Of a DNA stretch of 64,000 bases, positions 1 to 12,950 are shown piece after piece. The notes beneath the pieces were generated by a model. That model saw only the letters and a program-made list of their open reading frames with translations, was not told the DNA's origin and ran no database searches. How positions within the stretch are numbered: position 1 is the stretch's first letter; the number at the start of each line of letters is the position of its first letter. The stretch spans positions 512,787,100-512,851,099 of the forward strand of contig OZ010792.1 in assembly GCA_963932465.1 (NCBI GenBank), given 5' to 3'. The DNA comes from Maratus speciosus. Its lineage: Eukaryota; Arthropoda; Arachnida; Araneae; Salticidae. Position numbers and translations under genes: made by a program.

Positions 1-360
1 TCAACAACAACCGGACAGAGCAGTTGAAGTCAGAATTTCTTGCGCATGCGTACAGGTGACACGGATGTTCTCAGGACAACACCGGACGATCGTGGATGGT
101 TCGTCCGGATTCTGGCGTCCTGCGAACGTCCAAATTAGGCTCTGTACAGGATCTGACGGGTATCGGACCTCTCGGCTCTATATAGGACCATATAGGACGT
201 CCGGAGGCAGTCTTTGGTTGTATGGGAGCTAACTTGTCGTACAAGTTAAATTCATGCTGTATCAAATGTATTGCAAATTAACGTCAAACAAGCAATCAAA
301 AATACTGCAAACTTCCTGCAAAGTAGTAATCTTTCCATGCCACATTAACTGTTTACAACT
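1..360. other. Gene-free stretch, first 240 bases GC-richer
   Basis: No coding frame was recognised. The first ~240 bases are clearly more GC-rich than what follows, and contain a GCGCATGCG motif near 42-50 that resembles an NRF1 binding site. This could be the edge of a promoter-like island or of an unrecognised repeat; the sequence is cut by the window edge. Confidence 0.3.
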
Positions 361-378
361 GTTACACTATAAGTTTAA

Positions 379-413
379 CCCCTTCGAAGGGGTCCACAGA
401 CCTGATCAGGTCT
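379..413. repeat. Two adjacent perfect palindromes after a TTAA
   Basis: A 14-bp perfect palindrome (CCCCTTCGAAGGGG, 379-392) is followed within 6 bases by a 16-bp perfect palindrome (AGACCTGATCAGGTCT, 398-413). TTAA precedes the first at 375-378. The start resembles the terminus of the TTAA-flanked MITE at 18461 (CCCCTTGAAGGG), so this may be a truncated relative. Confidence 0.6.
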
Positions 414-899
414 AATGATGCCGCGCAACGTTAAGGTGCATGCATCGTTTTTACCACCATAAACAAGTAAGTGTAATATTTGTACTTTCTAATTCGAGCC
501 TTTTTTTGGTATTTGATAAGTATAGCGTTTAAAAAAAGCGGTGCCAACCGAATAAAATTTCTGTGTATCTGGTGATTGTCTATTCTCTCAACAGAGGGAT
601 TTTTTGCTTTCGTCACTTTCGTGAATTAAAGACAGTCTTGCCATCAGTTTCACAACAAACTACTCATGCAAGTGGGTTATGGTATACATTGCGGGAGATT
701 TGCTGGGAATTTCTCAATTCAAATTTGTCGCGGCAAAATAATATCAGAAAAAAAATCAAACTTGCTGCTAATGTTCATGCTATCTGGGGTGGTACCAGTA
801 ATTTACCCCAAGAAGTTCAAACTGATATGAAGGGAAGCTACTACTGCTTTACCCCATGAGCTGTTTCATTGGCTGACGGGGATTTACATTACGTCTATG

Positions 900-932
900 T
901 AGGGCTTCTATAATAGTATTATAGGAGCCTTA
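900..932. mobile_element. 33-bp TIR-to-TIR remnant of a GGCTCCTATAATA MITE
   Basis: The inverted ends GGGCTTCTATAATA and TATTATAGGAGCCT abut with one base between them and TA at each edge. A 7-bp direct repeat GTCTATG lies outside (893-899 and 933-939). The same termini bound the 150-bp element at 22727-22876, which has a perfect 8-bp duplication. This looks like an almost fully internally deleted copy of that family. Confidence 0.6.
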
Positions 933-940
933 GTCTATGG

Positions 941-1875
941 AGTCTTTCCTTCTTTATGCTAGAAGATCTTTACCTTGACCATGTGATCGTGACGTCGATG
1001 GAATATCCTCCATTCGATTGGTTGAAAATGACTTAACTTTCTAACGTGTTTATTGGTCGAAAATATTACCATGTTTAAACTACAAGCACTTCAGTATGTT
1101 CTTTTCAAAAGCAATTTTTCATATCATTTTTAGACGTTCATCAATACGGTTGCATGAACCCCTGCAAAATGTTTCATAACCACACCTGCAGGGTCGTACT
1201 GGCATAACTGAGAGGGCGGTGGCAAAATGGATAAAAAGGGCGCCGATTGCCTTACAAAAGGGCGCAAATGCTTATATATACATACATACACATACTATAT
1301 AAATTATGTATAAAAAATCACTTTAAAAATATATACGAGTATATTGCTATAGCGAAAACTTTATTCCTAAAATAATTATGTCACCCAAATTAGTATTTTA
1401 CACTATAGAAATGTAATATGCACAAAAATAGTTCCCCGCAAGGCATTGCAGTTAAAAAAAATCTGATGTTAGACCAGTGTTGCCAATTTAGATGTATTTT
1501 TTTCCACCACACTTTTCTAAGAAAGCTATCTCTATTTTCGAATTTCGCTCACCTTATCTAATGAGTTAATTCAAACTTTACCCCGAATATTTGAATAAAA
1601 ATCTCCATACAATTATCTCCAAATGGAAAATAAAATATTAAAATAAAACAAACAAAAACAATTTCGTTGGGTCAAAACTCAAAAGTGCAAAACATTATTT
1701 AATACAATTCAATAATATTTTATATAATACAATCTCTAGAATACAAATACTAATTATGGTGTATAAAATTTCAGGAAAGTTATTTTTGTTTAGTTCAAGA
1801 GTGACGTCTATTTTACGTGAATTATTTTTAAAATATGTTTTATTTCTTTATTTTTTCAACATTCAAAAAATATCA
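941..1875. other. Gene-free AT-rich stretch
   Basis: No supported coding exon or RNA gene. A short segment near 1200-1275 contains GGGCGCC-type motifs like those of the tandem array at 12956-13790. Confidence 0.4.
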
Positions 1876-1884
1876 TAGATTTTT

Positions 1885-2010
1885 TTTTTAATTATGGCCA
1901 TTTTTTTTTTCCATTCTGATCAGAAGAATTATGGCCATTTTTTTTCATCCTGACCAGAAAAAAAAAAAAAATTATGACCATTTTTTTTTTCTTTTCTCAC
2001 CAGAAAATCA
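1885..2010. repeat. Short tandem repeat, about three T-rich units
   Basis: The phrase ATTATGGCCATTTTTTTT followed by a pyrimidine stretch and TGATCAGAA or TGACCAGAA recurs about three times with a period near 45-50 bp. Homopolymer length varies between units, as expected of a slipped minisatellite. Confidence 0.65.
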
Positions 2011-4539
2011 GAGTTCTAACTTTTTACGACAGCTCTTTCATCTTCACCTAACACTTCATTTATAACGGTTGTTTCAAAATAATGGATGGCACCAGTCCAT
2101 CAGAAGAAAATGATCCATTCCAAAGGTATAAGTTCGATTGAAAAAAACTATTTAATACTTTGAGCAGAAAGAAGAGGCTACACCTGCAATTTTTATGACA
2201 CTAATAGAATCCCATAGCTGCCAATGTGTACGGTTTAGTTACCTCTAAAATTTAACACAAATTTTTGCCATATTTAATCGTTGACAATTGTTAGACTTTT
2301 TAAACTGAAATTCCGGAAGTGACAGCCAATTGTTCCCTTGCGACGACATTCCTCTGGCTTCAACTCGTAAAACTTGGCTAAAAGTACTGTCTTTGACAAC
2401 ATTTTCTGAATGAATCTTTGCCTTTATAAGAAAATGGGAAACTAATTTCCTGGTATCTGAACAAAATGGGCAAATTTTATATTTTTACGAATATTAATGC
2501 AAATTTTTTGTATTTATGAATGAAAATGACTTCGCGAAAGTATCAGAAAAGTAGTTAGTTTGGATTTGGGAATAACTTTCAATATAAAAAATTCTCATAA
2601 CGAGGATGTGATCGCCCCCACCCCAAAAAAAGAAAATCCATGACCCCCTCTAAATGATGAGCTGAATCCGTCCTTGGCTTTGTCGAATATTGATTGATTA
2701 AAATCTAGGAAACGGAATCGAAAAAAAATCCGCTTTATACAGGATCCTTATGCCATATCATCTTTAGATTCTTCTATGTTTTGTCATACGCCAGACAGAA
2801 TGATTTTAACAATACCGTGCAAAACACAGATGCGAGAAAAATCGACAAACAAAATCTTCATTTGGCGCCCGGGGCACATGCCCCTCTGCCCCCCTTAATT
2901 TCGGCCCTGCTTTCAAATCAGCAAACTTACAAAGGCTGTGCCGAATAATGGAGTTGTTTCTGTTTTTCAAAGATCTTGTTCTTTTTTACCGCGATTCATG
3001 TGTGTACGCATGGTAGGGGGGGGGGGGGGGAATCTTTGGAAAAGTAATACATTCTTTAAAAGTATTACGCTGTGAAAAGTAGTATTACTTGAATTTTATT
3101 GCATGATAGTTTTGTTTTAAAGGTTTTCATTAAATTTCATTGTAACTGCTGACTGCTTTACTTGGCTGAAAATACCAATTATTTTTTATTGCCCACCAGA
3201 AACTTTTTAATCGAACTGTCTTTTATATTTTTTGAGAAAAACAAAAGATCTTTCAGAAAAGGCTGCCAAATGTGGCGTTTTGAACCGAATTTCCGGACGC
3301 GACAGTGGAGGAAGAGAAAGAAAACCGTTGTCATGAGACAACAATCAATTTTAACTCAAGATGTAATTAATTTAAAGAACAGAATCTATTGTATTGCAAA
3401 TCACTTCAATAACCAAGCCTGCAAATCTCATTCTTTTATGTGAAGTTTGGCCGAATATTCGGTTTCATTTTCGTTTTCAGCCCAAAATCCTAGTTTCGGC
3501 GAAAATACTGCCATATATTCGGTATTACTATAACTGCCCCTCCCTAGCCTCCCCCAAACGGCACTCCCATCCAAAGAGCCGTACATACTATATATTCACA
3601 TACAAGGAGATAAATCTAGAAGGTATTACTAATATTGATTAAATTCGTTATTTTTAAATTAAATTATTTTTTAATATATTTTTTATGTTTATAGCACCTT
3701 ATATTTAATTAATTTTATTTCAATCAAATTATTTTCTTAATTATGTACTGCCGTTTCTACACAAAACATTATTCAGATAACATGCATATATGTATGTTTA
3801 TGTTACTTACTTTGAATTTATTTTTAAAACAATTTCGCTTTCGTTTTCAGTCGATACTAGGAATGTAACCGAAATTCAGTTTCTTTTGAACACTATTTTT
3901 ATGTTTGTAAATGAGCAGAAATTTTCGCATTATTGAACGTTAAAAAAAATTTTTTTTGAGAACCGCTTTAAGGATTTACACGTAATCATAACTTATAAAT
4001 TTCGGAAAATCGAGTTTTTATTTTAGCGGCTTTATCAACGGAATTGAGACTTCTTTATGTGGCCAGAATATGGAATAGACAATTCTATGTAAGTAAAAAA
4101 AATAAAAAATTACAATAAGCATTCTATTATAATTATAACATAAAATTGAAACTAGTTTTTTTTCTCAAAATTGCATTTTTTAATAGATGACCACGCACTA
4201 TTACTTTAATAATACTGAATTGTTTTTCAGTTCTAATTTTGTCAGCTTTTTCCTTCTATATATAAAAAAAAGTTTCGAATTGGAAATGGACCAATGAAAA
4301 TCTGCGTAGATATTCCCGGTAGATCGGCATCCAATTTGAATGCTTAAGCATGGCCTTTCTTCGTTAATATTAAAAAAAACTGTTGCAAACAAAAATATGA
4401 AAATCAGTGGTATTACAGAGAAATGTTTGATAAACACGCTGATGCAGACAGTTTTCAAATCAAAGAATTATTTTAAGAGATATTTAATGCCAAAGTTGGA
4501 AAAAATCGTTCCATTAAAAAAATTTTATTGGAGCAAAAA
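2011..4539. other. Gene-free stretch with dispersed repeat fragments
   Basis: No coding gene was recognised. A GC-rich patch at 2860-2915 (GGCGCCCGGGGCACATGCCC then C-runs) looks like a dispersed repeat end. The segment 3440-3870 has repeated TTCGGT/ACCGAA motifs at both sides, as in old TIR elements. A G-run lies near 3015. Everything else is AT-rich. Confidence 0.35.
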
Positions 4540-4980
4540 CTATACTAGGGGTGTAGTCCTGGAAAAAAAAGTGGGGGGACACTCATACTTTCGAACATTA
4601 GGGTCTTACATCACCCATAGGGCAAACTTTCTTGCTTTTCACATTTTCAACTGCATTGAAAAGTAAATGAAAAATTAAATTTAAAAATTTAAATTTAATT
4701 AAAATTAACTTAATTAAAAGGTTCTTTTTTTTGTTGGCTTACTGTAGAATTAAAAAAATTGAAACCTTTTTCATGTCTGAACAAAAGAAATGACACTTTC
4801 AGAATTTAGTGTCACCCCCGATAAAAATATATATATATATGTATATATATATAGATAGTAAAAAACATATTTCAGTTTTAAGACTTAAAATACATGCTTT
4901 TATTTTATATAAAATGACGTAATCCGCATCCGCTAGAGAATTCTTCATTTACTATCCAGTCTTAAACAACATCTACAGGA

Positions 4981-6059
4981 TAAATTAACATAAAGATGGG
5001 ACACTTCCATAGAGCGTAATGGTAATGCGATTGCGATCGTAGCGCCTTTAGTGACAATGGGGAAGAAACTCCCCATCCCTGTAGTATTTTATTATTGGGT
5101 ATCTACCTCATTGGGATCTTTCTTTTTTTAATGTTGCATGTTTACGTTTTCAATAGAATCTTACACCGATACATGAATATAGAATAGATATTCTATTTTA
5201 TATATCTAATATCTGTTCTATGTTCATGTACTGATATACGCATTTTTTTTATTTTTTTTAACATGATGCGTGAACAATTTAAGTGCAACGAAAAACAAAG
5301 TAAACATTTAATCTTGAATGCTATATATCAAAAGCAATGGTGTAATATAAGACTATACGAAATATTGCACTCTACAAGTCCCAGAAAATTTCATAAATAT
5401 TCCCATTTAATAGGAAAATTTTTATAGCCGATGTTTTATTAATTTATGAAGTTTAACGTATTAAACAATCGTTAGAATCTTTTAAAATTTACGCATTTTC
5501 CCTTTCTTACTGATAAAGTAAAAATGTTGCTTTTAATGTAAATAACGTTCAACCAATTGAATAATATTTATAATATTAACATATAAGAAATAATAATAAA
5601 ATTACAGATTTTGAAAAATTTCTTTCGACAAATTTTTAGAATTATATAAATCTAAAAGTTAAAAATAAATAGAGGTACCGACATTACACTCAGTAAAATT
5701 TTATTCGATATGGATAAATTAACACAATGCCTGAATTTGATTTTTTTACAATTTAATCTCATAAACTTACACATTTCCGTTCTTAACAGAATTTTCTAGG
5801 GTTTTTCTTTTATATCATTACTCTAATTATCGTTTTGTAAATTAAAAGTAACAACGATACAAGCACGATAAAAAACAGCTAAATAAATAAAGCGTAAATG
5901 CAATATCATCTGCCTCTTCTTCGTTTGGAAAGAATAGATATTCAAAACATAAAGCGTAAACATATTTCTTCAACATATGTAAATTTCGGTCCGTAGTAAC
6001 GCTAGTACTGTTGTCATTACAGATTTCGCCATAAATGTCCCATCTCGTATGTTAATCTA
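4981..6059. mobile_element. Candidate inverted-repeat element, AGATGGGACA ends
   Basis: AAATTAACATAAAGATGGGA at the left matches the reverse complement of the right end (AGATTAACATACGAGATGGG) with few differences, and similarity continues weakly inward for about 35 bp. No coding frame lies between and no clear target duplication is visible. Likely an old non-autonomous transposon; boundaries are approximate. Confidence 0.4.
5168..5240. repeat. Imperfect hairpin with ~25-bp arms
   Basis: GATACATGAATATAGAATAG on the left pairs imperfectly with a segment ending ATGTTCATGTACTGATA on the right, around an AT-rich loop. It sits inside the candidate element at 4981-6059. Nothing indicates a processed small RNA. 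Confidence 0.55.
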
Positions 6060-6063
6060 TGAG

Positions 6064-8023
6064 CTATAGTAAAGTACGCATATGACGTCACTATCGCTGA
6101 ATAATACACAAATCTCGAAAAAAGAGATGTCATTCAAGAAACTCGACAAAAAAAAATCAGCTATCAAATGATTCATATGCCTTTATCTGTTTGTAATATT
6201 AATATAGATACTTAAAATTAAATTTGGTTTATAATAGCTCGATGTTTTATCAGAAATCATTCATCTATAGTTTTTCAAAGTAGTACGTATTTTAATTACA
6301 TTTTTTAAAAGTTGTTATGGGAAAAGGGCAACAAAAAGATATAATTACTATTTACCAACTATTTTTCCTTTACTTTCAACATAAATGGAGTATTTGAGCT
6401 GCCAAGATTAAACAAATGCGCTAAAAACTACAAAAGAATTAATATTTTAAAAATAAATTGTGATGCAGTTTACAAACAAATTGCGTTTAAAAGTACTTTT
6501 TTCCCAATACGGCGGTATAAAAATTGAAAATATGCGATGCTTAAAAGTTAAAAAAAATGCAGTAGAGTATTTAACAGTACAATGATACATCTGCTTTGTT
6601 TTACGTCTGGCTTATACAACGGAAGTTAGTTTTTTGAGACGACACTTTAATAGCTGGGAGAAAGAAATAGCATACCGGGGACTAAAAAGTAATTTTCGAA
6701 AATTACTGCACTTTTTAAATGTGTTTAAAATTTAAAATGTGTTCATATTTGAACCAGACCACGTTATATAAAGCACTTCCCTAATCGATTATTTTAACTA
6801 TTATTATCTGAATAGAACTGATAAATTTTATGCAGACAGAAATACAAACAGAAAATGTATACAAACAGAAAATGTAACTTTGATAACGTGTCATAAAACA
6901 GCCAGTTTGGAATTGAGGACGAAGAAAAACCGTAAGATATAAAAATTGATATTATACCGATATGACCCTTCCCTACAAAAAGAGGCACATGACACACAGA
7001 CTCCATCCACCTCATCTACAAGGAAAGCTGGATCCACCCGCGGTGCAAATCACAAATGTCTAGACGCAACTTTAATAAACTATATTACTAAATAAAAGTT
7101 ATACCATCTTTTTCGGTTTCAGTGTAATTAACAGTTTCAATAGTGTGTTCTGATTAATTAAAATATTTATTTTTTAATTTTGTGCAATTTAATTCAGCAT
7201 TTGTAATAGAAAAATGTAAGATCTGTTACTACATTTCCACTTAATAAAATAAATAATTTTTGCGCCTCTTAGTACTAATAACATCTGTTACTCAATCTTA
7301 GTTTTAAACATCGTACTATAGATAAGATTTTCTTTCAAATTTTTGAAAATGGTACATATTGTTTACATAAATAATTAATTTTTTTTTTTTGTACACAGTT
7401 ATTCAAAATGAAAAAGAAATTCATTAAACGTAATTTATGTTACAACGATTTTACATTTTTTATTCCAAATACAACTTTAACTAGAATAAAAATCATGCGC
7501 CATGCATAGAATATGAAATATTTTCTAATACTATCAAAAATATTTTATTAGAATTATTTTTTTCATACAAGGGACAGCGATGCGTTAATAGACATTTTAG
7601 AAAATACTTAACAAAGTTAAAAGCCTTATCTCAGTAATTACTGTCTAGGCTGAAGTAGTCCCTAAAGACATTAAGGGACTACTTCACTCACAGGAACTGA
7701 ATTCGCTTACTAATGTTAATCCTATGGGAGAATTTTTTTTAAAGATATATCGTTTGCATGTCAAAATTTTTAAATGATTTTTTTTGCATTGGATAGCCAA
7801 GGTCGATTTTCATAATGCCCGTTTTTTACTTTATCGATTTTGTTCGCAGTCATATTTTATGAGGATAGGTCGACTTTCGAAACCGGTTCCGAAAGTAAAA
7901 TTATCTAAATTGGAAAAAAAAAAAAAAAAAAAAAATACAAACAAAATCGAAAAAAAAAAAAAAGATTCGGCCTTTGTAGAGATTGGCCTCAGCTATCTAA
8001 TGAAAAAAAAATCTTTTACAAAT

Positions 8024-8055
<32 letters not shown>

Positions 8056-8590
8056 TCGTGTATATGATTAACATTAGAAAGCGGGTGTGAAGAATTTGCG
8101 AGTGTTAACATGCAAAATCTTCAGTAATATAATCCTTGTATTTTATGCATACCACAAAGTAAAACTAAAAGTCTAATTAAATAGAACAACGCTTTTCACA
8201 AAAAAAAAAAAAAAAATTTTTTTACCGTTCATTGACGACAATATTTGTGTATATGTCTTTTGTGCAGTCCTATGTATGAATTTATTTATATTATATTCAC
8301 ACAGTAAGACTTAGTTGTGCTAAAAAAAACAAATAACACTCTTGAAAATACATTTTCATCAAATCCCGTCCACACAATTTAAATATTTTGAATTGTTGCA
8401 CTGCATATAATTTGTAGAATTCATTCCACAGAATTTAATAAAAATTAGTTGAGATTGAAAAAGCACATCTTACAATGTTGCTTATAGACTGTTAAAGAAA
8501 ATTGATATGATATATTCCCTATGCTCTCTGTGGACGACGTTATCTCCCTCCTCAATAACGTATATAAATTTCAAAAAACGCTTTTCAAAC
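6064..8590. other. Gene-free AT-rich stretch, hairpin at 7652-7685
   Basis: No coding exon was recognised. A perfect 12-bp stem GAAGTAGTCCCT / AGGGACTACTTC with a 10-base loop occupies 7652-7685. Several A-runs of 12-25 bases lie at 7914-8055 and 8200-8215. Confidence 0.45.
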
Positions 8591-8599
8591 AATTACTGT

Positions 8600-8768
8600 C
8601 ATTGGTGAAGTCAGGAGGTGGCCCGGAGGGGACATTCCCCCGGAAGATTTGAGATTTCGTGTTTTGAATGGTCAAAAAGTGCAACCCCCCTCGGAACTCT
8701 ATAATGTCACCCTCAGAGCCACAGAAATCCCCCCCCCCCCCCGAGGAAAGTGTCTGAATTCAACACTG
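8600..8768. mobile_element. hAT-type MITE, CAGTGTTGAATTCAG family, copy 1
   Basis: The right end TGAATTCAACACTG is intact and the left end CATTGGTGAAGTCAG is a mutated version of the consensus. The flanks ATTACTGT (8592-8599) and ATTATTGT (8769-8776) form an 8-bp target duplication with one difference, the hallmark of the hAT superfamily. The interior has G-runs and C-runs and the phrase TTTGAGATTT that recur in the copies at 38-40 kb. Confidence 0.75.
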
Positions 8769-8804
8769 ATTATTGTAAACCGAGATTAATACAATGTAAT
8801 TTAT

Positions 8805-9165
8805 TTCTATATCCCTGTAAATAAACGAAAGAAGCTACACGATACGTATTCTATATTAAGCGTGTTGTTGTGCCCTTCTGTGATGTATATCAATTTCTTT
8901 ATGTTTGAAGTAGTGTAACATCATTAAAATACAAAATAAAGAATTTTCTTTCCATAGGACATAATTTAACGGAATATTCTTTTATGTATACCTGCAAACG
9001 AACTATAAGTGCTAAACACTTCATTTTCATTAAAGAATCTTTGTAATAAATAGTAAATCATAATAATGTATATAAATAGAGTGGCAATCAAAGTTTATTT
9101 ACGGGCAATCGGAATGACGAACCAAAGTCATAAACTTTTCAACTATGTTAGAAAGTGTTAAAATG
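8805..9165. repeat. Dispersed repeat A, copy 1
   Basis: The segment from CCCTGTAAATAAACGA through TATATCAATTTC, ATCATTAAAATACA and finally CATAAACTTTTCAACTA recurs in the same order at 43895-44270, and in part at 35300-35440. It is an old interspersed repeat of unknown class. No terminal inverted repeats or coding potential could be seen. Confidence 0.6.
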
Positions 9166-9169
9166 TTGT

Positions 9170-10780
9170 AGTTTAATTTTGTATTGTTTATGCTACTGCA
9201 AATTTTATTGAGATTGCAGACATTTTCAAACAATATTGCCGTTATTAAATAAAATCTATATTTTATTTTAAAACAAAGTATTTTAGAAATATAACAAATA
9301 AAACACATATTAAAAACTCCTAAATTAAACTTCTATCAGCTTTTTTTTTACAAAAGGAACTAGTGAAACATATTACTATTTTTTTCTGCACACCTGATAT
9401 ATTTTAATCGGTGGTTTAGAAAAAAAAAATACACAAACATAAAAGAAAAACAGAACTAAAAATAGTCTTTTACGGGGGTTTCAGGAGGACAGACCCTCTC
9501 CCTGATGAATAATTCTTTGTGTCCTTTCCTTTACTGTTCAATTACTTTAAATCCTATGCGAAGAACAAACTTTGTTATTTTTTGAAATTTTCGAGAGGGA
9601 AAGAAATTTAGTTAATTAAATTTGAAAATTTAAAGAGGGGCAATTCTGCTCAACTACCATTTCTGGCACCCATGTTTTCTTTCCATCCCATTGTACAAAA
9701 GATATAATTTTATACAAAAACATATTGATATTTGGAAAATATGAAACCCTTATCAAAGATTCATGGTATAACATAGCATATAATTAAAAATATTATTGAT
9801 CAAAACTCAAAATATGCTTACGATTCTCTTGCATCGGACTTTTGATCCTCAATTCTGCTCGATAATTTCGTATCTATCATCACGGCATTGTTATACTATC
9901 ATCGACGACCAACGTTTCGAAGAAATTATAAAACTTTCCAATTTTGGCTGCCTATATCGTTTCATTGTTATTTTTTCCTTCAAAAATGGAAATTTTGATG
10001 CAAAATACTTATGGCTAGAATTTAAAAAACAGATACTTCAGAGATATTAGCTGGAATTCAAAATAATCCAATGCTTGTAGTTTATTCCTGTCTAAAGAAG
10101 TAATCCCCGAATAGTAAACCAAGAAATAATAGTCCATGTGAATGATACAGGAAGATAGGAGAAAGGGGGTTAATGATTTTGTGGGATTCTTGGCACTGCA
10201 ATATATCAGGAGTTGTCGGTCTGCATTGGTGTCCCTTTTGTTGACTTATTCTGTATTCGATTGCAGACACCATACCAGTCATCTGAGGACCCCTACTAAC
10301 CAACAGTATGTGACAGATATGACAATTACCCCGAACGTCTTTAAATACCTTATTTACTGACTAATGGAAACATGCTGTTGTTAATTACCATGTGAGAAAA
10401 ACATGACCAGCCTTTCAAAACTGAAACATCTGGATATTTTTTAAACGGAGACTGCGGTGTATAAAGATCTTTTTCAAAGAGCTTTTGGGGTCCTTATGTT
10501 AGGAAAAGGAGGAGGATAATAGTTTTCGATTAGAAAATTCCAAGTAAAACTAATGTATGCATCTGAAGGAACTAATGTTAGCGCGGTATTTCAGGTGTTT
10601 CACTACTGTTAATTATGGTGAAACGGCAAGTAAATATCCCTTTCTTCCCAATTCCTTTCAGTTTGTTTTCTGAATACTCAAAGAAAACTCAAATAGTTTT
10701 AAAAATCAATTCTTTACTTCATAAAATTCTTAATTTATTAATCTGCTTTTTATTTTAAACATTTACTAAATCAGGAAGAT
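9170..10780. other. Gene-free AT-rich stretch
   Basis: No supported gene. Short open frames are present at chance length and have no recognisable motif. Confidence 0.35.
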
Positions 10781-10904
10781 CTGCGTCCCCTCGCGCCCTT
10801 AGCGTCCCCCTTGAAAAAAAAAGTAAGGGGACGCTTGAAATAAAATAAAAAAGTGGGGGGACGCCGTCCCCCTGCGTCCCTCCTCGACTACACCACTACT
10901 ATAC

Positions 10905-11820
10905 ATGAGAATTTAATCATTTTTAGATCATTTTATACGTTATAAGTTCCCGGTGTGCAGATTGAATTTATTTTTTTTTATTTGACTCATTTTTTGAGGT
11001 TTTATTTCTATTTTAAATTCAAATTTTCAGCTTTTCGAGAGATATTTTTTATACATTTTAGAAAATGTTATTAATTTAAACTGTTGCCAATTGTATAAAC
11101 AGCGAAACAATAATGTTTACTTCAAATTAAAAATTTATTTACACGTGACTATTGTAAACAGAAATAAAAACTTTAAAATTAGAATTAAATGATCACATGT
11201 TAAAAGCAGGAAAATTACGGCCTAAGAACCATATTCACACTTGAATTTTAAAAGAGAAACAAAATGTTAAAATAAAAAAATTATTATACGCCAAAACTTG
11301 TAAAGGGGAAAAATTACATTATTTAAAATGGCCAAAAAATATGGTAAAACATTTAAATTAAAAAATATATTTGCGCGAGATATTTTGAGATAATCTTTTC
11401 AACTATTATCGTGAATTCGATGACAGCGCAAATAATATTTCCTTCTAACAACTAAAGTATTTTCACCTGAATATTAATAAGAGAAATAAAACTTTGGTGT
11501 AAATTACGTCAGATTTAAAACGGTACATTTAAAATGAATTATTTAAAAGAACTATCTTATATCGCTGTTAAAAAATACCGGGAGACAAGGACACTGTTTA
11601 CTTAATTCATTTTACATTAGCTTATTTTCAAATGTTTAACTAATTTTTTTATTAAATACGTAAACAGCCATTGAATCTCTTAACAGCAGAAGATTTGGTC
11701 TTAAAAATCCCCAATCCAAGGAAAACGAATGGAAACCCGTTTACAGAAAAAACACTACTGTTTTTTTTTCTTTTGTTTTTTTTAAACTCAATATTTTTAA
11801 AGCCGATCAAATTAGCGTGC
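10905..11820. other. Gene-free AT-rich stretch
   Basis: No coding or RNA gene was recognised. It leads into a Helitron 3' end and may be the body of that element, but its 5' end could not be placed. Confidence 0.35.
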
Positions 11821-11845
11821 TTTTTGGATTTTGGTGTGCCTGAAC

Positions 11846-11886
11846 GGGGTTGGCGAGCGTAGCTCGTAGGGGGCAGAGCCCCCTAG
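11846..11886 (+). mobile_element. Helitron 3' terminus
   Basis: A perfect hairpin GGGGGC-AGA-GCCCCC (11869-11883) runs straight into CTAG followed by T. A GC hairpin just before the CTRR end, inserted before T, is the diagnostic 3' end of Helitrons. A smaller palindrome GAGCGTAGCTC lies just upstream. The matching 5' TC end was not located, so the element length is unknown. Confidence 0.75.
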
Positions 11887-11913
11887 TTTCTTATATAATT
11901 ATGCAGTGCATTA

Positions 11914-11917
<4 letters not shown>

Positions 11918-11965
<48 letters not shown>
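11918..11965. repeat. Poly-T tract of 48 bases
   Basis: Uninterrupted T run 31 bases after the Helitron end. It may be a microsatellite, or the A-tail of a retroposed sequence on the minus strand, but no element body is recognised next to it. Confidence 0.9.
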
Positions 11966-11966
<1 letters not shown>

Positions 11967-12950
11967 TCAATCATCAAAAATCAGCATTTTTCTACGATAA
12001 AAGTTGAATACCCTCTTCAAATAATCAGCATTAAAGAGAAAAAAAAAGAGAGAGAGAGAGCTTTTCATAATTTCCACCTTTTGTCTCGTCTAGTCACTAA
12101 AATAAGTCATATTTAATTAAAAATTACTGTTTATTTTAATTTCAGATAAGCCAATTTTAAACTACAATGGTCGTCGCAACTCACACGCACTAAAAAAAAA
12201 ACCCACCAACAGCGCGTCGTGTCGCGCATGTGTCGTGTATTAGTATTTCATGGGAATATACCTCCACATCCGCCGATTTCTATTTTCTCCAGAAAGATAG
12301 AGAGCTCCAGAATACGGTATAATAATAAAAAAAAAGTGTCACACCTGGTATTACTACAGAAACCACTGGGTATCTATAGAACCGATTTGAAACCCCGCCG
12401 AAATGGTAATTTGTCTTCTTAGGAACTCCCACGTTACTGACTAACAGCATTGAAAACTGAACCCAAATACATCTGCACTTCTCTTTACTTATATTTATCC
12501 ATTCTTTTGTAAAAGGACTTTTATAATTTTAGCGGTTTATCTATTTATTTTAATTACATATGTATTTTTCAATTTGTATATTCGGGTGGTGTTTGAAGTT
12601 TAAAGAGGTTAAGCAGATCCGGTTTTAAAAAAAATAACGTTTTTACATATTGGCTTTTTCGGATGCTAAAAATATTATCGAATTTTTAAATAGATATGAA
12701 AAATTAACATTTTCTTCTTTCAAAAGCAAAATTTACATAAGTTTCCATTGCAAAATCTTGTGAAGAATTAGTCTTGGCGCCCTTGGCGGTCTAACACTTA
12801 TATTATCATTAAGAAATTATGGAATGCTCCACTTTAGTAGAACTAAGGGCATCAATTTGTGTGTGTATTTGTGGGGAGTGTGCGTGTGTGGGGGGGAGGG
12901 GGGGGGGTTGCTATTACAAAAACACGATACTACTTTTTTTCAAGTTATTT
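11966..12950. other. Gene-free stretch with a GT/G-rich patch
   Basis: No gene was recognised. A (GA)n patch lies at 12040-12060 and a GT-rich then G-rich patch at 12857-12910. Confidence 0.4.

Larger units (their letters stand above)
4546..10898. mobile_element. Candidate 6.35-kb TIR element, GGTGTAGTC ends
   Basis: The left end TAGGGGTGTAGTCCTGG and the reverse complement of the right end, TAGTGGTGTAGTCGAGG, match at most positions. The same 6-bp sequence CTATAC flanks both (4540-4545 and 10899-10904). The interior has no recognisable transposase and holds other repeats, so it would be non-autonomous and invaded. Alternatively the two ends are two separate short repeats: a poly-A then GTGGGGGGAC motif lies near each end in the same orientation, which a simple TIR element would not predict. 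Confidence 0.4.
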
